Assembly (NCBI RefSeq): GCF_000205025.1
Contig: NZ_GL883690.1
Span: 43,714-107,713 of the forward strand
Source of the DNA: Parasutterella excrementihominis YIT 11859
GTDB lineage: Bacteria > Pseudomonadota > Gammaproteobacteria > Burkholderiales > Burkholderiaceae_F
Reading direction: 5' to 3'
DNA length: 64,000 nucleotides
The position numbers were made by a program, and so were the translations under genes. Below, in pieces: positions 42,231-50,925 of this stretch; the first letter of the stretch is position 1; every line of letters begins with the position of its first letter. The notes under the pieces were generated by a model. It saw nothing but the letters and a program-made list of their open reading frames with translations. It had not been told where the DNA came from and ran no database searches.

Positions 42231-44033
42231 ATGCTGAATAAATTAGTATTTCTCTCCGCATTGAGCGTTGTTGCACTCTCTGGCGCAGCCCAGGCAGCAA
42301 CGTTCAATCCGGGAACCTACACAGCCGTTTCGAAAGGCAACGGCGGTGAAGTTCCGGTCACGGTGACCTTTACCAAGAATGCGATCGAATCCGTCAAGAT
42401 CGGTGCAAACAAAGAAACACCGGGAATCGGTTCTATTGCCATCGAAAAACTTCCTAAAGCAATCGTTGATAGCCAAAGTCTGGCTGTGAACGGTGTGAGC
42501 GGCGCCTCCATCACAAGTCACGCAATCCTCGCAGCTGTTGCTGCCTGCGTGAAACAAGCCGGCGGCAATGTTGACGAACTTTCCAAAGCCAAAGCACAGA
42601 AAGCTGTCGTCAAAAATGAAACTTTGAATGCTGACATCGCAGTCGTCGGCGCCGGTGCTGCTGGTCAGACTGCCACTATCCGTGCAAGCCAGCTCGGCAA
42701 GAAAGTCATTCTGATTGAAAAGATGCCTTTTGCTGGGGGCGCTGCAGCGGTTAACGGCGGCACGGTTGTGATTCAGGGTTCTAAGATCCAGAAAGAAGCC
42801 GGTGTTAAAGATGACTCTCCTGCCATCATGACCGAGGACTACATCAAAAACGGCCACAATCTGAACGACCGCAGAATGCTTGAGCTTTACGTCAACAACG
42901 TCGGCCCCATGGTTGATTGGGCAACGACCGAAGGCGGAATGCAGCTCAATACAAAAGCAGGCTTCACCAATGAAGCTGAACACAGCAAACCTCGCGTCAT
43001 GCGTTGGGTTGACGGTGCTCAGGGTGCAACTCGTAACTTCAAAGCTTCTGTTGAAAAATCCGGCGCGAAAGTTCTTTTAGCTACTCCGGCGAAAGAACTC
43101 ATCGTTGACAATGGCCGCGTGGTTGGTGTCAAAGCGGAAGGCGAAAACGGCATCCACTACACCATTAAGGCTCCTGTGGTTATCTTGACGACAGGTGGTT
43201 TCGGTGCCAATAAGTCGATGCTTGCCGGCAGCCTTAAGAACTCTCTCTACTATGGTGTAAAGAGTTCCAACGGCGAAGGCCACCAAATGGCGATGAAGAT
43301 CGGTGCCAAGACTCAGATGATGGATCTGGGCAAGATCTACCCGAACGGCATGGAAGTCGCTCCCGGAATTGCTAAGTCCACCATTTGGTCTAACAAGGCA
43401 GCCTTTGAGGACCACAGCGGCATTATGGTCAACAAAGCCGGTAAGCGCGTCATCAGCGAGCTCGACACGAACCACAATATTAAGAATGAAGAAGTTAAAC
43501 AAGGCGGCAAGCTCTTCATCCTGATGGATCAGCCCTCTTACGATGCTTTCCTGACCAAACTTTCCATTACCGGCATCAGCAAAGGTGACATGGACAAGTG
43601 GCTCGCCCAGAACGGCAAAGGCTATCCGATCGTTGTTAAAGCTGACAGCATTCCTGCCGTCGCTAAGAAAGCCGGTGTTGACGGCGCAGAACTTCTCAAG
43701 ACAGTTGCTCGTTACAACGGTTTCGTGAAAGCCGGCAAAGACGCAGACTTCAATCGTCCGGCCAAGTTCATGAAAGAAGTCATTGCTGATAAAGGACCTT
43801 ACTACATCGTTGAACAACAGCCTCGTTTTGCTACAACGATGGGCGGTGTGGTCACTGACATGAACCTCAATGTTTTGGATGAGAACAACAAGCCGATAAA
43901 AGGTTTGTTTGCAGCAGGTGAACTCGTCGGCGGCGCTATGGGCGATGACTCCCCTCCCGGAGGCAACATGGCCTGGGCTATGACCAGCGGTAAGTTAGCT
44001 GCCGAACGTGCCGTCCAGTCACTGAACAAGTAA
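42231..44033 (+). CDS. Exported FMN_bind/FAD flavoprotein reductase with atypical active site
   Basis: 600 aa. Sec signal (LVFLSALSVVALSGAAQA), FMN_bind domain ~25-105 with covalent-flavin motif GVSGASITSHA, then FAD_binding_2 (~130-600; IAVVGAGAAGQTATIRASQLG). UrdA-like architecture, but the substrate-binding motifs differ from fumarate reductase: FATTMGGV where HHTMGG is usual, GDDSPPGGNM where NRLGGN is usual, and SELDTNHNI where an Arg is usual. The covalently bound FMN would take electrons from a membrane quinol dehydrogenase. Partner and neighbour is the exported dehydroquinate dehydratase, which suggests a product of that enzyme as acceptor. Confidence 0.88.
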   Translation: MLNKLVFLSALSVVALSGAAQAATFNPGTYTAVSKGNGGEVPVTVTFTKNAIESVKIGANKETPGIGSIAIEKLPKAIVDSQSLAVNGVSGASITSHAILAAVAACVKQAGGNVDELSKAKAQKAVVKNETLNADIAVVGAGAAGQTATIRASQLGKKVILIEKMPFAGGAAAVNGGTVVIQGSKIQKEAGVKDDSPAIMTEDYIKNGHNLNDRRMLELYVNNVGPMVDWATTEGGMQLNTKAGFTNEAEHSKPRVMRWVDGAQGATRNFKASVEKSGAKVLLATPAKELIVDNGRVVGVKAEGENGIHYTIKAPVVILTTGGFGANKSMLAGSLKNSLYYGVKSSNGEGHQMAMKIGAKTQMMDLGKIYPNGMEVAPGIAKSTIWSNKAAFEDHSGIMVNKAGKRVISELDTNHNIKNEEVKQGGKLFILMDQPSYDAFLTKLSITGISKGDMDKWLAQNGKGYPIVVKADSIPAVAKKAGVDGAELLKTVARYNGFVKAGKDADFNRPAKFMKEVIADKGPYYIVEQQPRFATTMGGVVTDMNLNVLDENNKPIKGLFAAGELVGGAMGDDSPPGGNMAWAMTSGKLAAERAVQSLNK

Positions 44034-44064
44034 GATTAAGTTCTAAGAACCTTGATCCACAATT

Positions 44065-44100
44065 CCGAAGGGAGACTAAAAAGCCTCCTTTCGGATTTTG
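44065..44100 (+). terminator. Hairpin between flavoprotein gene and second sensor kinase
   Basis: CCGAAGGGAG / CTCCTTTCGG (one G-T pair) with a 10-nt loop, then ATTTTG. It ends 9 nt before the kinase ATG at 44104 and would bury the only GGGAG near that start. Confidence 0.75.
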
Positions 44101-44103
44101 CCT

Positions 44104-45900
44104 ATGAATCTCAAGAAACTACTGAGTACTTTTCTATGGGTTCTGATCCTTGTGATCAGCGTCCCTTGCTTAGCTTATGAAGGTTTAACCGTCAAAATCG
44201 GATACGCGCAGGGGCTTGAGCTTTACCATCAATCTTCAATATTGAAAGAAACTCTGGAGTATCTCCAGAAAAAGATTCCAAATTATCGGTTTGAGTTATT
44301 GCCGATATCCTCCGTAGATACTCAGGAAGACATTAAGAAAGAAAAGATAGATTTTCTAATCGCGCCAAGTAATTTCTTTGTAGAACTCTCAGGAGGCATT
44401 CCCTTCACGCACCTAGCAACTCGGATTTTCGACGGTACAAAAGATCCAGCAAAAACCGTCGGAAGTACATTCGTTGTTCGTGCCGAGCGAAATGATATTC
44501 AAAGTATCAAAGATTTAAGAGGTAAAAATTGCGCAGCCTCCCTTCCCGATTCCTTGGGGGGCTGGCTTGCCGCTCTCGGGGAAATTAAGGAGCACGGATT
44601 CGATCCGGACAACTTCTTTAAAACAAAAAACTTTACACAGTTCCAGGTACCTGATGTACTAAATTCAGTCCTCAGCGGATCTTCCGATGTCGGCATTCTT
44701 TCGACATGCATTTTGGAAGAGGCGGAGGTTTTAGGGATGATCGAAAAAGGCAGCCTTCGTGTGATTAACAAAAAGACGGATGACTTATCTCCAATTCATT
44801 GTGCGAGATCTACCCAGCTTTACTCCGACATGTCTTTCGTCAGCCTTCAAGGTGTTCCGGAGCCTTTAGTTAGAGAAGTGACTGTTGCCCTTCTTTCTAT
44901 GCCGGTTTTTGATCATTCACGTTGGTCTGTAGAGAATGATCAGTATTCCATCCGTAAACTTCTCCGGGAGCTCCGGCTCGGACCCTACTCATACCTCAGA
45001 GATAACTCATTAACCGGATTGGCAAAACGGTATAAAACCGAAATCATCGCCTTTGTCGGTATCTTGCTTTTTCTTATCTTCAACGAGTTTAATCTACGTC
45101 GTTTAGTTAACAAACGAACTCGCCAGCTCTCCGATGCTTTAAAAGCAAAAGAGGAAGCTGATAGAGAAGCGGCAGAAGAGCGCAAAAAGTTCGCAACATT
45201 GGAAAAAAACGGAATTATTGCCCAGTTGGGCACGATTATTGCGCACGAGGCCAAGCAGCCAATCGCAACTCTGACGAATTACTTACAGATTTTCAAGATG
45301 TATTTGGATAGAAAAAACGATAACGACGCTTTTTCCAAAGATGTTTTTGAAAATATGGAAAACCAGGTTTCTCGCTTGAATACTTTGGTGAATTCCGTTA
45401 GGAATTTCGCAAAACAAAAGCAGAATCCTCAGGTTAAAACCGACCTTGTTCTCATCACGCAAAAAGCAATAAGGAACTTGGAGGCAACAGAGCCGGATAT
45501 AGAAAAAGTAAAAATTTCATTTAACTCAAAGCTTAAGACAGCCCTTGTTCTGGCAGATCCGTTTTCGTTAGAACTACTGATACTTAATCTCCTGAGAAAT
45601 GGGGCCCAGGAAGCCGTCTCAAACACAGCAAAAGGAAGTCCGATTCTGAAAGTAGAACTCTCCTTATCAAACGATAACAAGAGCTTTATTCTGTTAGTAG
45701 AAAATTCGGGGAAACTCATGACTGACAAGGATTTATCGAGATTGGTATCTTTAGGAGAAAGCGTCAAGCCGGACGGCCTCGGCCTAGGTTTGTCGATCAT
45801 TAGAGGCATTGCCGATCTTCATGGGGCCGATTTGGGTTTCACCGGACGAGATAAAGGCGGTGTCATCGCCTCATTAAGAATCGATCAGCTGCATGTCTAA
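44104..45900 (+). CDS. TtrS-like sensor histidine kinase with PhnD-type periplasmic sensor (second copy)
   Basis: 598 aa, paralogous to the kinase at 24753-26540. Signal/TM start (LLSTFLWVLILVISVPCLAYE), PhnD-like domain ~25-305 (VKIGYAQGLELYHQ, IDFLIAPSNFFVELSGG), TM ~318-337, HisKA with IIAHEAKQPIATL and HATPase with LLILNLLRNGAQEAV and GLGLGLSIIRGIADLHG. ATG at 44104 preferred over TTG at 44098. No free ribosome-binding site because of the upstream hairpin. Transcribed with its regulator, and with the broken flavoprotein gene. Confidence 0.9.
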   Translation: MNLKKLLSTFLWVLILVISVPCLAYEGLTVKIGYAQGLELYHQSSILKETLEYLQKKIPNYRFELLPISSVDTQEDIKKEKIDFLIAPSNFFVELSGGIPFTHLATRIFDGTKDPAKTVGSTFVVRAERNDIQSIKDLRGKNCAASLPDSLGGWLAALGEIKEHGFDPDNFFKTKNFTQFQVPDVLNSVLSGSSDVGILSTCILEEAEVLGMIEKGSLRVINKKTDDLSPIHCARSTQLYSDMSFVSLQGVPEPLVREVTVALLSMPVFDHSRWSVENDQYSIRKLLRELRLGPYSYLRDNSLTGLAKRYKTEIIAFVGILLFLIFNEFNLRRLVNKRTRQLSDALKAKEEADREAAEERKKFATLEKNGIIAQLGTIIAHEAKQPIATLTNYLQIFKMYLDRKNDNDAFSKDVFENMENQVSRLNTLVNSVRNFAKQKQNPQVKTDLVLITQKAIRNLEATEPDIEKVKISFNSKLKTALVLADPFSLELLILNLLRNGAQEAVSNTAKGSPILKVELSLSNDNKSFILLVENSGKLMTDKDLSRLVSLGESVKPDGLGLGLSIIRGIADLHGADLGFTGRDKGGVIASLRIDQLHV

Positions 45901-45909
45901 GGAGGAAAC

Positions 45910-46557
45910 GTGTCCGAATTTTTAGATACCCCCGAACTTCAGGACAAAGTCATTGTTCGCCTCGTCGACGATGACAAGGATTTTCTTCGTTCTATGAAGT
46001 TAATGCTGGAAATGATGGGCTGGAAGGTTCGAGATTTTTCTCTTGCTCAGGATTTCCTACAAGAAGAAAACTTCAAGGTTCCCGGATGCATCGTGCTAGA
46101 TATGCGGATGCCTGGGATGACCGGTTTAGAACTTCAAAGGCAACTTATTAATGATAAAGAGAAAGCTCTTCCCATTATCTTTCTTACCGGCCACGGTGAC
46201 GTTGAATCAGCAGTGCATACATTAAAAAGAGGTGCCTTTGATTTTCTCCAAAAACCGGTGAATCCACTGAAATTCAATAGGACTATCGAAGAAGCATGTC
46301 GATTAAGTCTGGATAATTTCGGAGCATCTCTCGAAGATCGAGAAGTAATAAAAGCTTTCAAATCTCTGACGCCTAGAGAAAAAGAAATCTTTGAGCTCGC
46401 AGCCGGCGGCAAATCCAATAAAGAAATCGCTTCAGATTTGGATATTGCTGTGGCGACCGTAAAGATGCACCGGGCCAATGCTTTTGAGAAAATGTCCGTG
46501 CACTCCTCTATAGAGGCCCTTCATAAGCTGAATGCAGTAAAAGATAAGGATCGTTGA
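45910..46557 (+). CDS. FixJ/LuxR-type response regulator (second copy)
   Basis: 215 aa, starting at GTG with AAGGAGG upstream. Receiver: LVDDDKDFLRSM, phospho-Asp in IVLDMRMPGMTGLELQ, FLTGHGDVESA, LQKPVNP. LuxR HTH: SLTPREKEIFELAAGGKSN, ATVKMHRANAFEKM. Paralogue of the regulator at 24142. Its TGA overlaps the ATG of the following flavoprotein gene by one base (TGATG), mirroring the overlap in the first module. Confidence 0.92.
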   Translation: MSEFLDTPELQDKVIVRLVDDDKDFLRSMKLMLEMMGWKVRDFSLAQDFLQEENFKVPGCIVLDMRMPGMTGLELQRQLINDKEKALPIIFLTGHGDVESAVHTLKRGAFDFLQKPVNPLKFNRTIEEACRLSLDNFGASLEDREVIKAFKSLTPREKEIFELAAGGKSNKEIASDLDIAVATVKMHRANAFEKMSVHSSIEALHKLNAVKDKDR

Positions 46558-47957
46558 TGCTGTCCAGGAGAAACCTTCTTGCTTCTATGCTTCTTTCCGG
46601 CATACCCGCTTTTGCTTCCGAAGTATAAGATTGGGATGTCATTGTTGTCGGAACGGGAGTCGCAGGTCTTGCAGCAGCTTGCTCTGCATTAGAGGCCGGC
46701 GCCGGAAATGTTCTCATTCTTGAAAAATCTCCTGTTGTCGGAGGTCATTCCATCTTATCGACCGGCTACGTTGCAGCTGTGGACAAGCCGAGACAACAAA
46801 GAGCCGGCATTGAAGATTCTCCTTCTCTTATGCTTCAAAACATGCTTGAGGTCGGCGGTTACCTGAATGATGTAGAGCTTGCAAAAATCGTTTGTGAGAA
46901 TTCCGAAGATACCGTTTATTGGTTAGAAAGGATGGGTGTTAAGTGGGACGGTAATATATATCAAACTGTCGCCGGTCTTCATCCTCGCAGCCATATAACG
47001 AATTTTGTGCGAGCCGGATACGACTATGTGATGGCGTTGCTCTCCTCGGCAAAACGAATGGGCGCCAAATTGGCGTTGAACACAAAAGCTTTAGACCTAA
47101 TAGAAAAGGACGAGAGAGTTATCGGAATTCGCGTTCAAAACCCCGATGGTTCAATAACCGATCTCTTTGCAAAAGCAGTTATCCTTGCTACAGGCGGCTT
47201 CACCGCCAATGTCGAATTAAGGAGCAAATTTGATCCGAGATTAGGGTCTGAATTCCCGACGACGGCAAATCCGAATCGAAAATCCTTTGACGGTGCCACC
47301 GGGGACGGTCTGATAATGGCTCAGAAATTAGGCGCCGCGACCAAGGATGCGGAATTCCTTCAGCTCATACCTTTCTGGGGCGGCCGTCTTCTTGATTATG
47401 TAGGCGCAGACATTTACGTCAACAACCAAGGGTTCCGTTTTGTAAATGAAGCGGCTTCCTGGCGAGATGTTTCCAACGCGATTTTGGAACAGGACAAGCG
47501 GGAAATGTGGGCTATTACAGATTCCCAATCTAAAAAAGGAGCCAGCCTTGGTGTGAAATTAATGAACGGTACTGTAAAAAAGGCTTCTACGATTAAAGAA
47601 ATGGCAAAAGCCATGGGCGTTCCTATACAAAACTTAGAAGAAACAATTCGAAGCTACAACAAGTTTTCTGCCGAAGGAATGGATCCGATTTTTGGCAAAA
47701 AGGTTTTTACTCAACAAATTAATCAACCGCCTTTTTATTTCGGCAAAGAAAAACTGGCTGTCCATTTTTGCTGCGGTGGAATCAAGTTAAATAAAAATGC
47801 TGAAGTTGTGAAACTTGATGGTTCAATTATTCCCGGATTGTATGTTTGCGGTGAAGCATCAGGCGGTCCTCATGGACATGATCGGTTAGGCGGTGTTGCA
47901 TTAACTTCTGCCTTTGTTTTTGGAAGGATTGCGGGACGTAATGCAGTGACGATGTAA
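46557..47957 (+). pseudogene. Flavoprotein reductase gene with in-frame TAA at codon 24
   Basis: The frame from the ATG at 46557 gives a Tat-type signal (MLSRRNLLASMLLSGIPAFAS) followed two codons later by TAA at 46626-46628, then continues without further damage to 47957 (about 466 codons in all). The remainder has the FAD motif VIVVGTGVAGLAA, GGHSILSTGY, VHFCCGGIKL and GPHGHDRLGG, matching the flavoprotein at 22722. A downstream ATG at 46779 would give a 392-aa protein lacking the signal and the FAD-binding loop, and so inactive. Either a recent nonsense mutation, a strain polymorphism or a sequencing error. Confidence 0.85.
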
Positions 47958-48335
47958 GTTTAACTTTTGAGTCGTTGAGGTAATTTTTAGCTGCACGTTG
48001 CTTGGCCCCGCTCTCCCATTCGACAAATTATTCGTCGGACTAAATAGATTTAGATTTCTTTAACTTATCCTTAATTCAGCTAACGCTTCTTTTGACTATT
48101 TCTTCGTGAATTTAATCTGAGCTTGCTTTCGTGATCAATTGTCTTACTGTCCTTCGCCATAAAGCAAATTTATCCGAATACCTTATTTTCGGTTATCAAA
48201 AATGACGAAAGGCTTAAAAACTTTGACCATGAATGAAGGGAAAACCGATAGTGGTATGAGTTTTCCCAATCAATCTCATTACATAACTTTTAACCCACGG
48301 AGGAGAAGCAAGTCTTTTCGATTGCTTCGACAAAT
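47958..48335. other. 378-bp spacer upstream of the Dcu carrier gene
   Basis: No credible gene. It contains an inverted repeat GGGAAAA (48238-48244) / TTTTCCC (48261-48267) about 70 nt before the ATG, possibly an operator. GGAGGAG at 48299-48305 looks like a ribosome-binding site but is 30 nt from the annotated start, with no usable start codon closer to it in frame. Confidence 0.45.
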
Positions 48336-49652
48336 ATGGTCACCTTAATAGAACTTGCAATCGTATTCCTGGCGATTTTCATGGGCGTGCGGCATGGCGG
48401 ATTGGCCCTCGGTTTTTGGGGCGGTCTCGGCTTAATCGTCTTAGCTGTAGTTTTCGGCGTCTTCCCGACGGCGCCCCCGATCGACGTTATGCTGATCATC
48501 TTGGCCGTCTGCACGGCCGCCTCCTGCATGGAAGCTGTCGGCGGCTTGGACATTCTCGTTAGATTCGCAGCAAAAATCATTCGTGCCAAACCTAAGATGG
48601 TCGGAGTGGTTGCTCCGGTCGTCAGCTTTTTCCTGACATTCTTCGCCGGTACAGGTAACGCTGTTTATGCTCTTCTTCCTGTCGTTTATGAAGTTTCCTA
48701 TAACGCGGGTGTTCGTCCTGAACCCGCAATGGCCGGAACGGCAGTCGCCGGTCAGGTTGGTATTACAGCCAGCCCGATTGCCGCTGCTATGGCTGCGATG
48801 ATCGGCTTGTTTGCACAAAACGGTCACGGCGATATCGGATTGGGTCAGATTCTTATGATCACATTCCCGGCCTGTTTGATCGGTGTCATCCTCGGATCTA
48901 TCATTTGCGTATTCTTCGGCAAAGATCTCAAGAATGATCCGGCTTATCAAGCTCGTCTTAAGGCCGGCCTCGTTCTTCCTCCCGAAAAGCTTTCCGACAG
49001 AAAGCTTCCTCCTCAGGCTGCTTGGTCCGTGCTTATTTTCTTCGGTGCTATCGTTGTCATCGTTTTAGCCGGCTTCTTCCCGAATCTCAGAGTTTTGCCC
49101 GGTGGAACAAAGGCTGTCGGTATGGCTCTTGTCATTGAAGCCGTTATGCTTGCTGCAGGCGCCTTTATGATGCTTTTCTGCAAACCCGACGTTAAGAAAA
49201 TCGTCAAGAGCCCTGTAATGGAAGCCTGCGTTGTTTCTATCACTTGCGTTTTCGGTGTGGCATGGATGTCCGACTCTTTTATTGCTGCCAATAAAGACGT
49301 ATTCATGCAGGTTGCCGGTTCTTTGGCTCAGGTAGCTCCGTGGCTCTTCACATTCATTTTGGCCGGTATGTCAGCTCTTCTGGCCAGCCAGGGCGCTACA
49401 ACTCGTGCCATTATGCCTTTAGGTTTTGCTTTGGGTATTAACCCCTGGTATCTTATCGCTATGTTCCCGGCCGTTAACTGCCTGTTTATTCTTCCGACAA
49501 CAGGTCCGGCTCTGGCTGCAGTGGGTATGGACCGTTCAGGTACGACTTACATCGGCAAGTACATTCTCAACCATTCATTCCAACTCCCCGGTCTTGTGAT
49601 GGTTGCAATCTCCGTCGTGACTGCCTTTGGACTTGTCAGCTTTTTCGCTTAA
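48336..49652 (+). CDS. Anaerobic C4-dicarboxylate transporter, Dcu family
   Basis: 438 aa, about ten or more membrane spans, length as DcuA/DcuB. Family motifs: FLAIFMGVRHGGLALGFWGG near the N terminus, FFAGTGNAVYALLPV, AVAGQVGITASPIAAAM and FILPTTGPALAAV. Exchanges fumarate, aspartate or malate for succinate during anaerobic growth. It fits the asparaginase-aspartase-fumarate logic of the window. DcuA versus DcuB cannot be decided here. Confidence 0.92.
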   Translation: MVTLIELAIVFLAIFMGVRHGGLALGFWGGLGLIVLAVVFGVFPTAPPIDVMLIILAVCTAASCMEAVGGLDILVRFAAKIIRAKPKMVGVVAPVVSFFLTFFAGTGNAVYALLPVVYEVSYNAGVRPEPAMAGTAVAGQVGITASPIAAAMAAMIGLFAQNGHGDIGLGQILMITFPACLIGVILGSIICVFFGKDLKNDPAYQARLKAGLVLPPEKLSDRKLPPQAAWSVLIFFGAIVVIVLAGFFPNLRVLPGGTKAVGMALVIEAVMLAAGAFMMLFCKPDVKKIVKSPVMEACVVSITCVFGVAWMSDSFIAANKDVFMQVAGSLAQVAPWLFTFILAGMSALLASQGATTRAIMPLGFALGINPWYLIAMFPAVNCLFILPTTGPALAAVGMDRSGTTYIGKYILNHSFQLPGLVMVAISVVTAFGLVSFFA

Positions 49653-49679
49653 CAATAACAGTTTTTTCTGAATAAGTTG

Positions 49680-49713
49680 AACGGCTGCCTTCTCATTCGA
49701 GAAAGCAGCCGTT
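49680..49713. terminator. Terminator after dcu gene
   Basis: AACGGCTGC / GCAGCCGTT, extended inward by TCTC/GAGA, between the Dcu gene and the convergent LysR gene. Strong stem with a short TTTC tail. Confidence 0.82.
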
Positions 49714-49779
49714 TCACTGTGCTTGAATCAAAAAACTCCGTCCGAAAACTTCTATAAGTAAAGGATTTCTAGGAGATGT

Positions 49780-50757
49780 CTATTCGAGTTCTATGAATTG
49801 CAAAAGCTCCGGGCGTACCTTTTTCATCTCCGGAAAGATTTCTTTCTCAAATATTTTGCGCGTCTTTTTCAGGATCTTATTAGCTAAAACAGTGAATGCC
49901 TGTTCTTGGTAAACAACAAAGTACCGACGAGTAGCTTCGATTGAAAGCGGTAAAAAATCCACGTCTTCTAACTTACGGTTGACCATCCACAAACTTAGAG
50001 GAGGAAGAATTGTCCAGCCTTTTCCTCGAGCAACCAACTCCATCATGGTAAAATTCGTATCTACTTCGATTCTGCGCTGATCAATAAAGTGCAGAGAACG
50101 ATAAATTCTTTCTGACTGCACGAAGTCAAACGTCTCTTTTCCAAAACGGAGGTAAGGAAGACTTTCAACCGCAGCAACAAGGTCTTGATTACAAGAAATG
50201 TTCCTCTGTTTAGTAAGGCTCCTTGGCAAGACAAAGAGGAATCGTTCTGTCAAGAAGTGTAAAGCCTGGAAGTGAGGAACGTCTTCGATAGAATCGGAAG
50301 AAAGTCCGATATCGACAGCTCTGTGCTTAAGAAGATCTGTTACCTTAGGCGTGCTTCCCGTACAAGCAGAAATATTCTCTGTCTCATTTAATAAGTAATC
50401 TATAAGAGAGGGACAGACGCAGGCGCTCATGCAATCGGAAGCTCCTAACCTTAAATCCGGTTTCTCATTTTCAAGGGAAAACTGAATAGAACGGGTAAGA
50501 TCATCTAACTGCTCAAGAATCAAAAAGGATCGATTCCAAAGTAGCCGTCCGGCCGTTGTTAACTGAATCGGCCTCCTATCTCGGTCAAATACCGGAGAAC
50601 CTAATGAATTTTCAATTTTCTTGATCGCAGCAGAAACCGCAGGTTGACTGATGCCAAGAGCAGCAGCGGCCCTCGTCATGTTGCAGTCTGTTGCGGTTTC
50701 GATGAATATCCTCAACGAGGTTAAGTCAAGGTTTCCTTCTCTGTTCATTATTAACAT
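49780..50757 (-). CDS. LysR-family transcriptional regulator (1 of 4)
   Basis: 325 aa. N-terminal winged HTH: LRIFIETATDCNMTRAAAALGISQPAVSAAIKKIENSLG, then a periplasmic-binding-like effector domain with YLRFGKETFDF and GKGWTILPPLSLW. An ATG at 50748 with GGA upstream is an alternative start. Divergent from the DMT transporter-hutD fusion operon, with a dyad T-N11-A site in the spacer. The same family core (NMTRAA.KLG..QPA.S..IKKIE) is in the regulator at 57074. Confidence 0.9.
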   Translation of the reverse strand: MLIMNREGNLDLTSLRIFIETATDCNMTRAAAALGISQPAVSAAIKKIENSLGSPVFDRDRRPIQLTTAGRLLWNRSFLILEQLDDLTRSIQFSLENEKPDLRLGASDCMSACVCPSLIDYLLNETENISACTGSTPKVTDLLKHRAVDIGLSSDSIEDVPHFQALHFLTERFLFVLPRSLTKQRNISCNQDLVAAVESLPYLRFGKETFDFVQSERIYRSLHFIDQRRIEVDTNFTMMELVARGKGWTILPPLSLWMVNRKLEDVDFLPLSIEATRRYFVVYQEQAFTVLANKILKKTRKIFEKEIFPEMKKVRPELLQFIELE

Positions 50758-50829
50758 TCCAAAGATATTCAGTGAGAAATAATAACCCCATGATGATCTT
50801 TAACGCTAAATTCTTCGGAAAATTCTTCG

Positions 50830-50846
50830 TATAAATCAGATTTATA
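50830..50846. promoter_or_regulatory. LysR-type dyad between regulator and transporter
   Basis: TATAAATC-A-GATTTATA, a perfect 8-bp dyad containing T-N11-A, 80 nt before the transporter ATG and 73 nt before the LysR ATG. Candidate operator. Confidence 0.55.
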
Positions 50847-50925
50847 TCTGGCCATTAGAGTTGTTAATTGAGGTTTTCAAAGAAATATGCTTTGGCTATA
50901 GTCCGCTCTAATATTGGATAAAAAT

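Noticed and set aside
42243..43817. Two 246-aa minus-strand open frames inside the FMN/FAD flavoprotein gene
   Set aside because: Low-complexity antisense products, no start signals, and the plus-strand gene is continuous.
46557..47957. Stop-codon recoding at 46626
   Set aside because: UAA is not a selenocysteine or pyrrolysine codon, and no recoding element is visible; a nonsense mutation or error is simpler.
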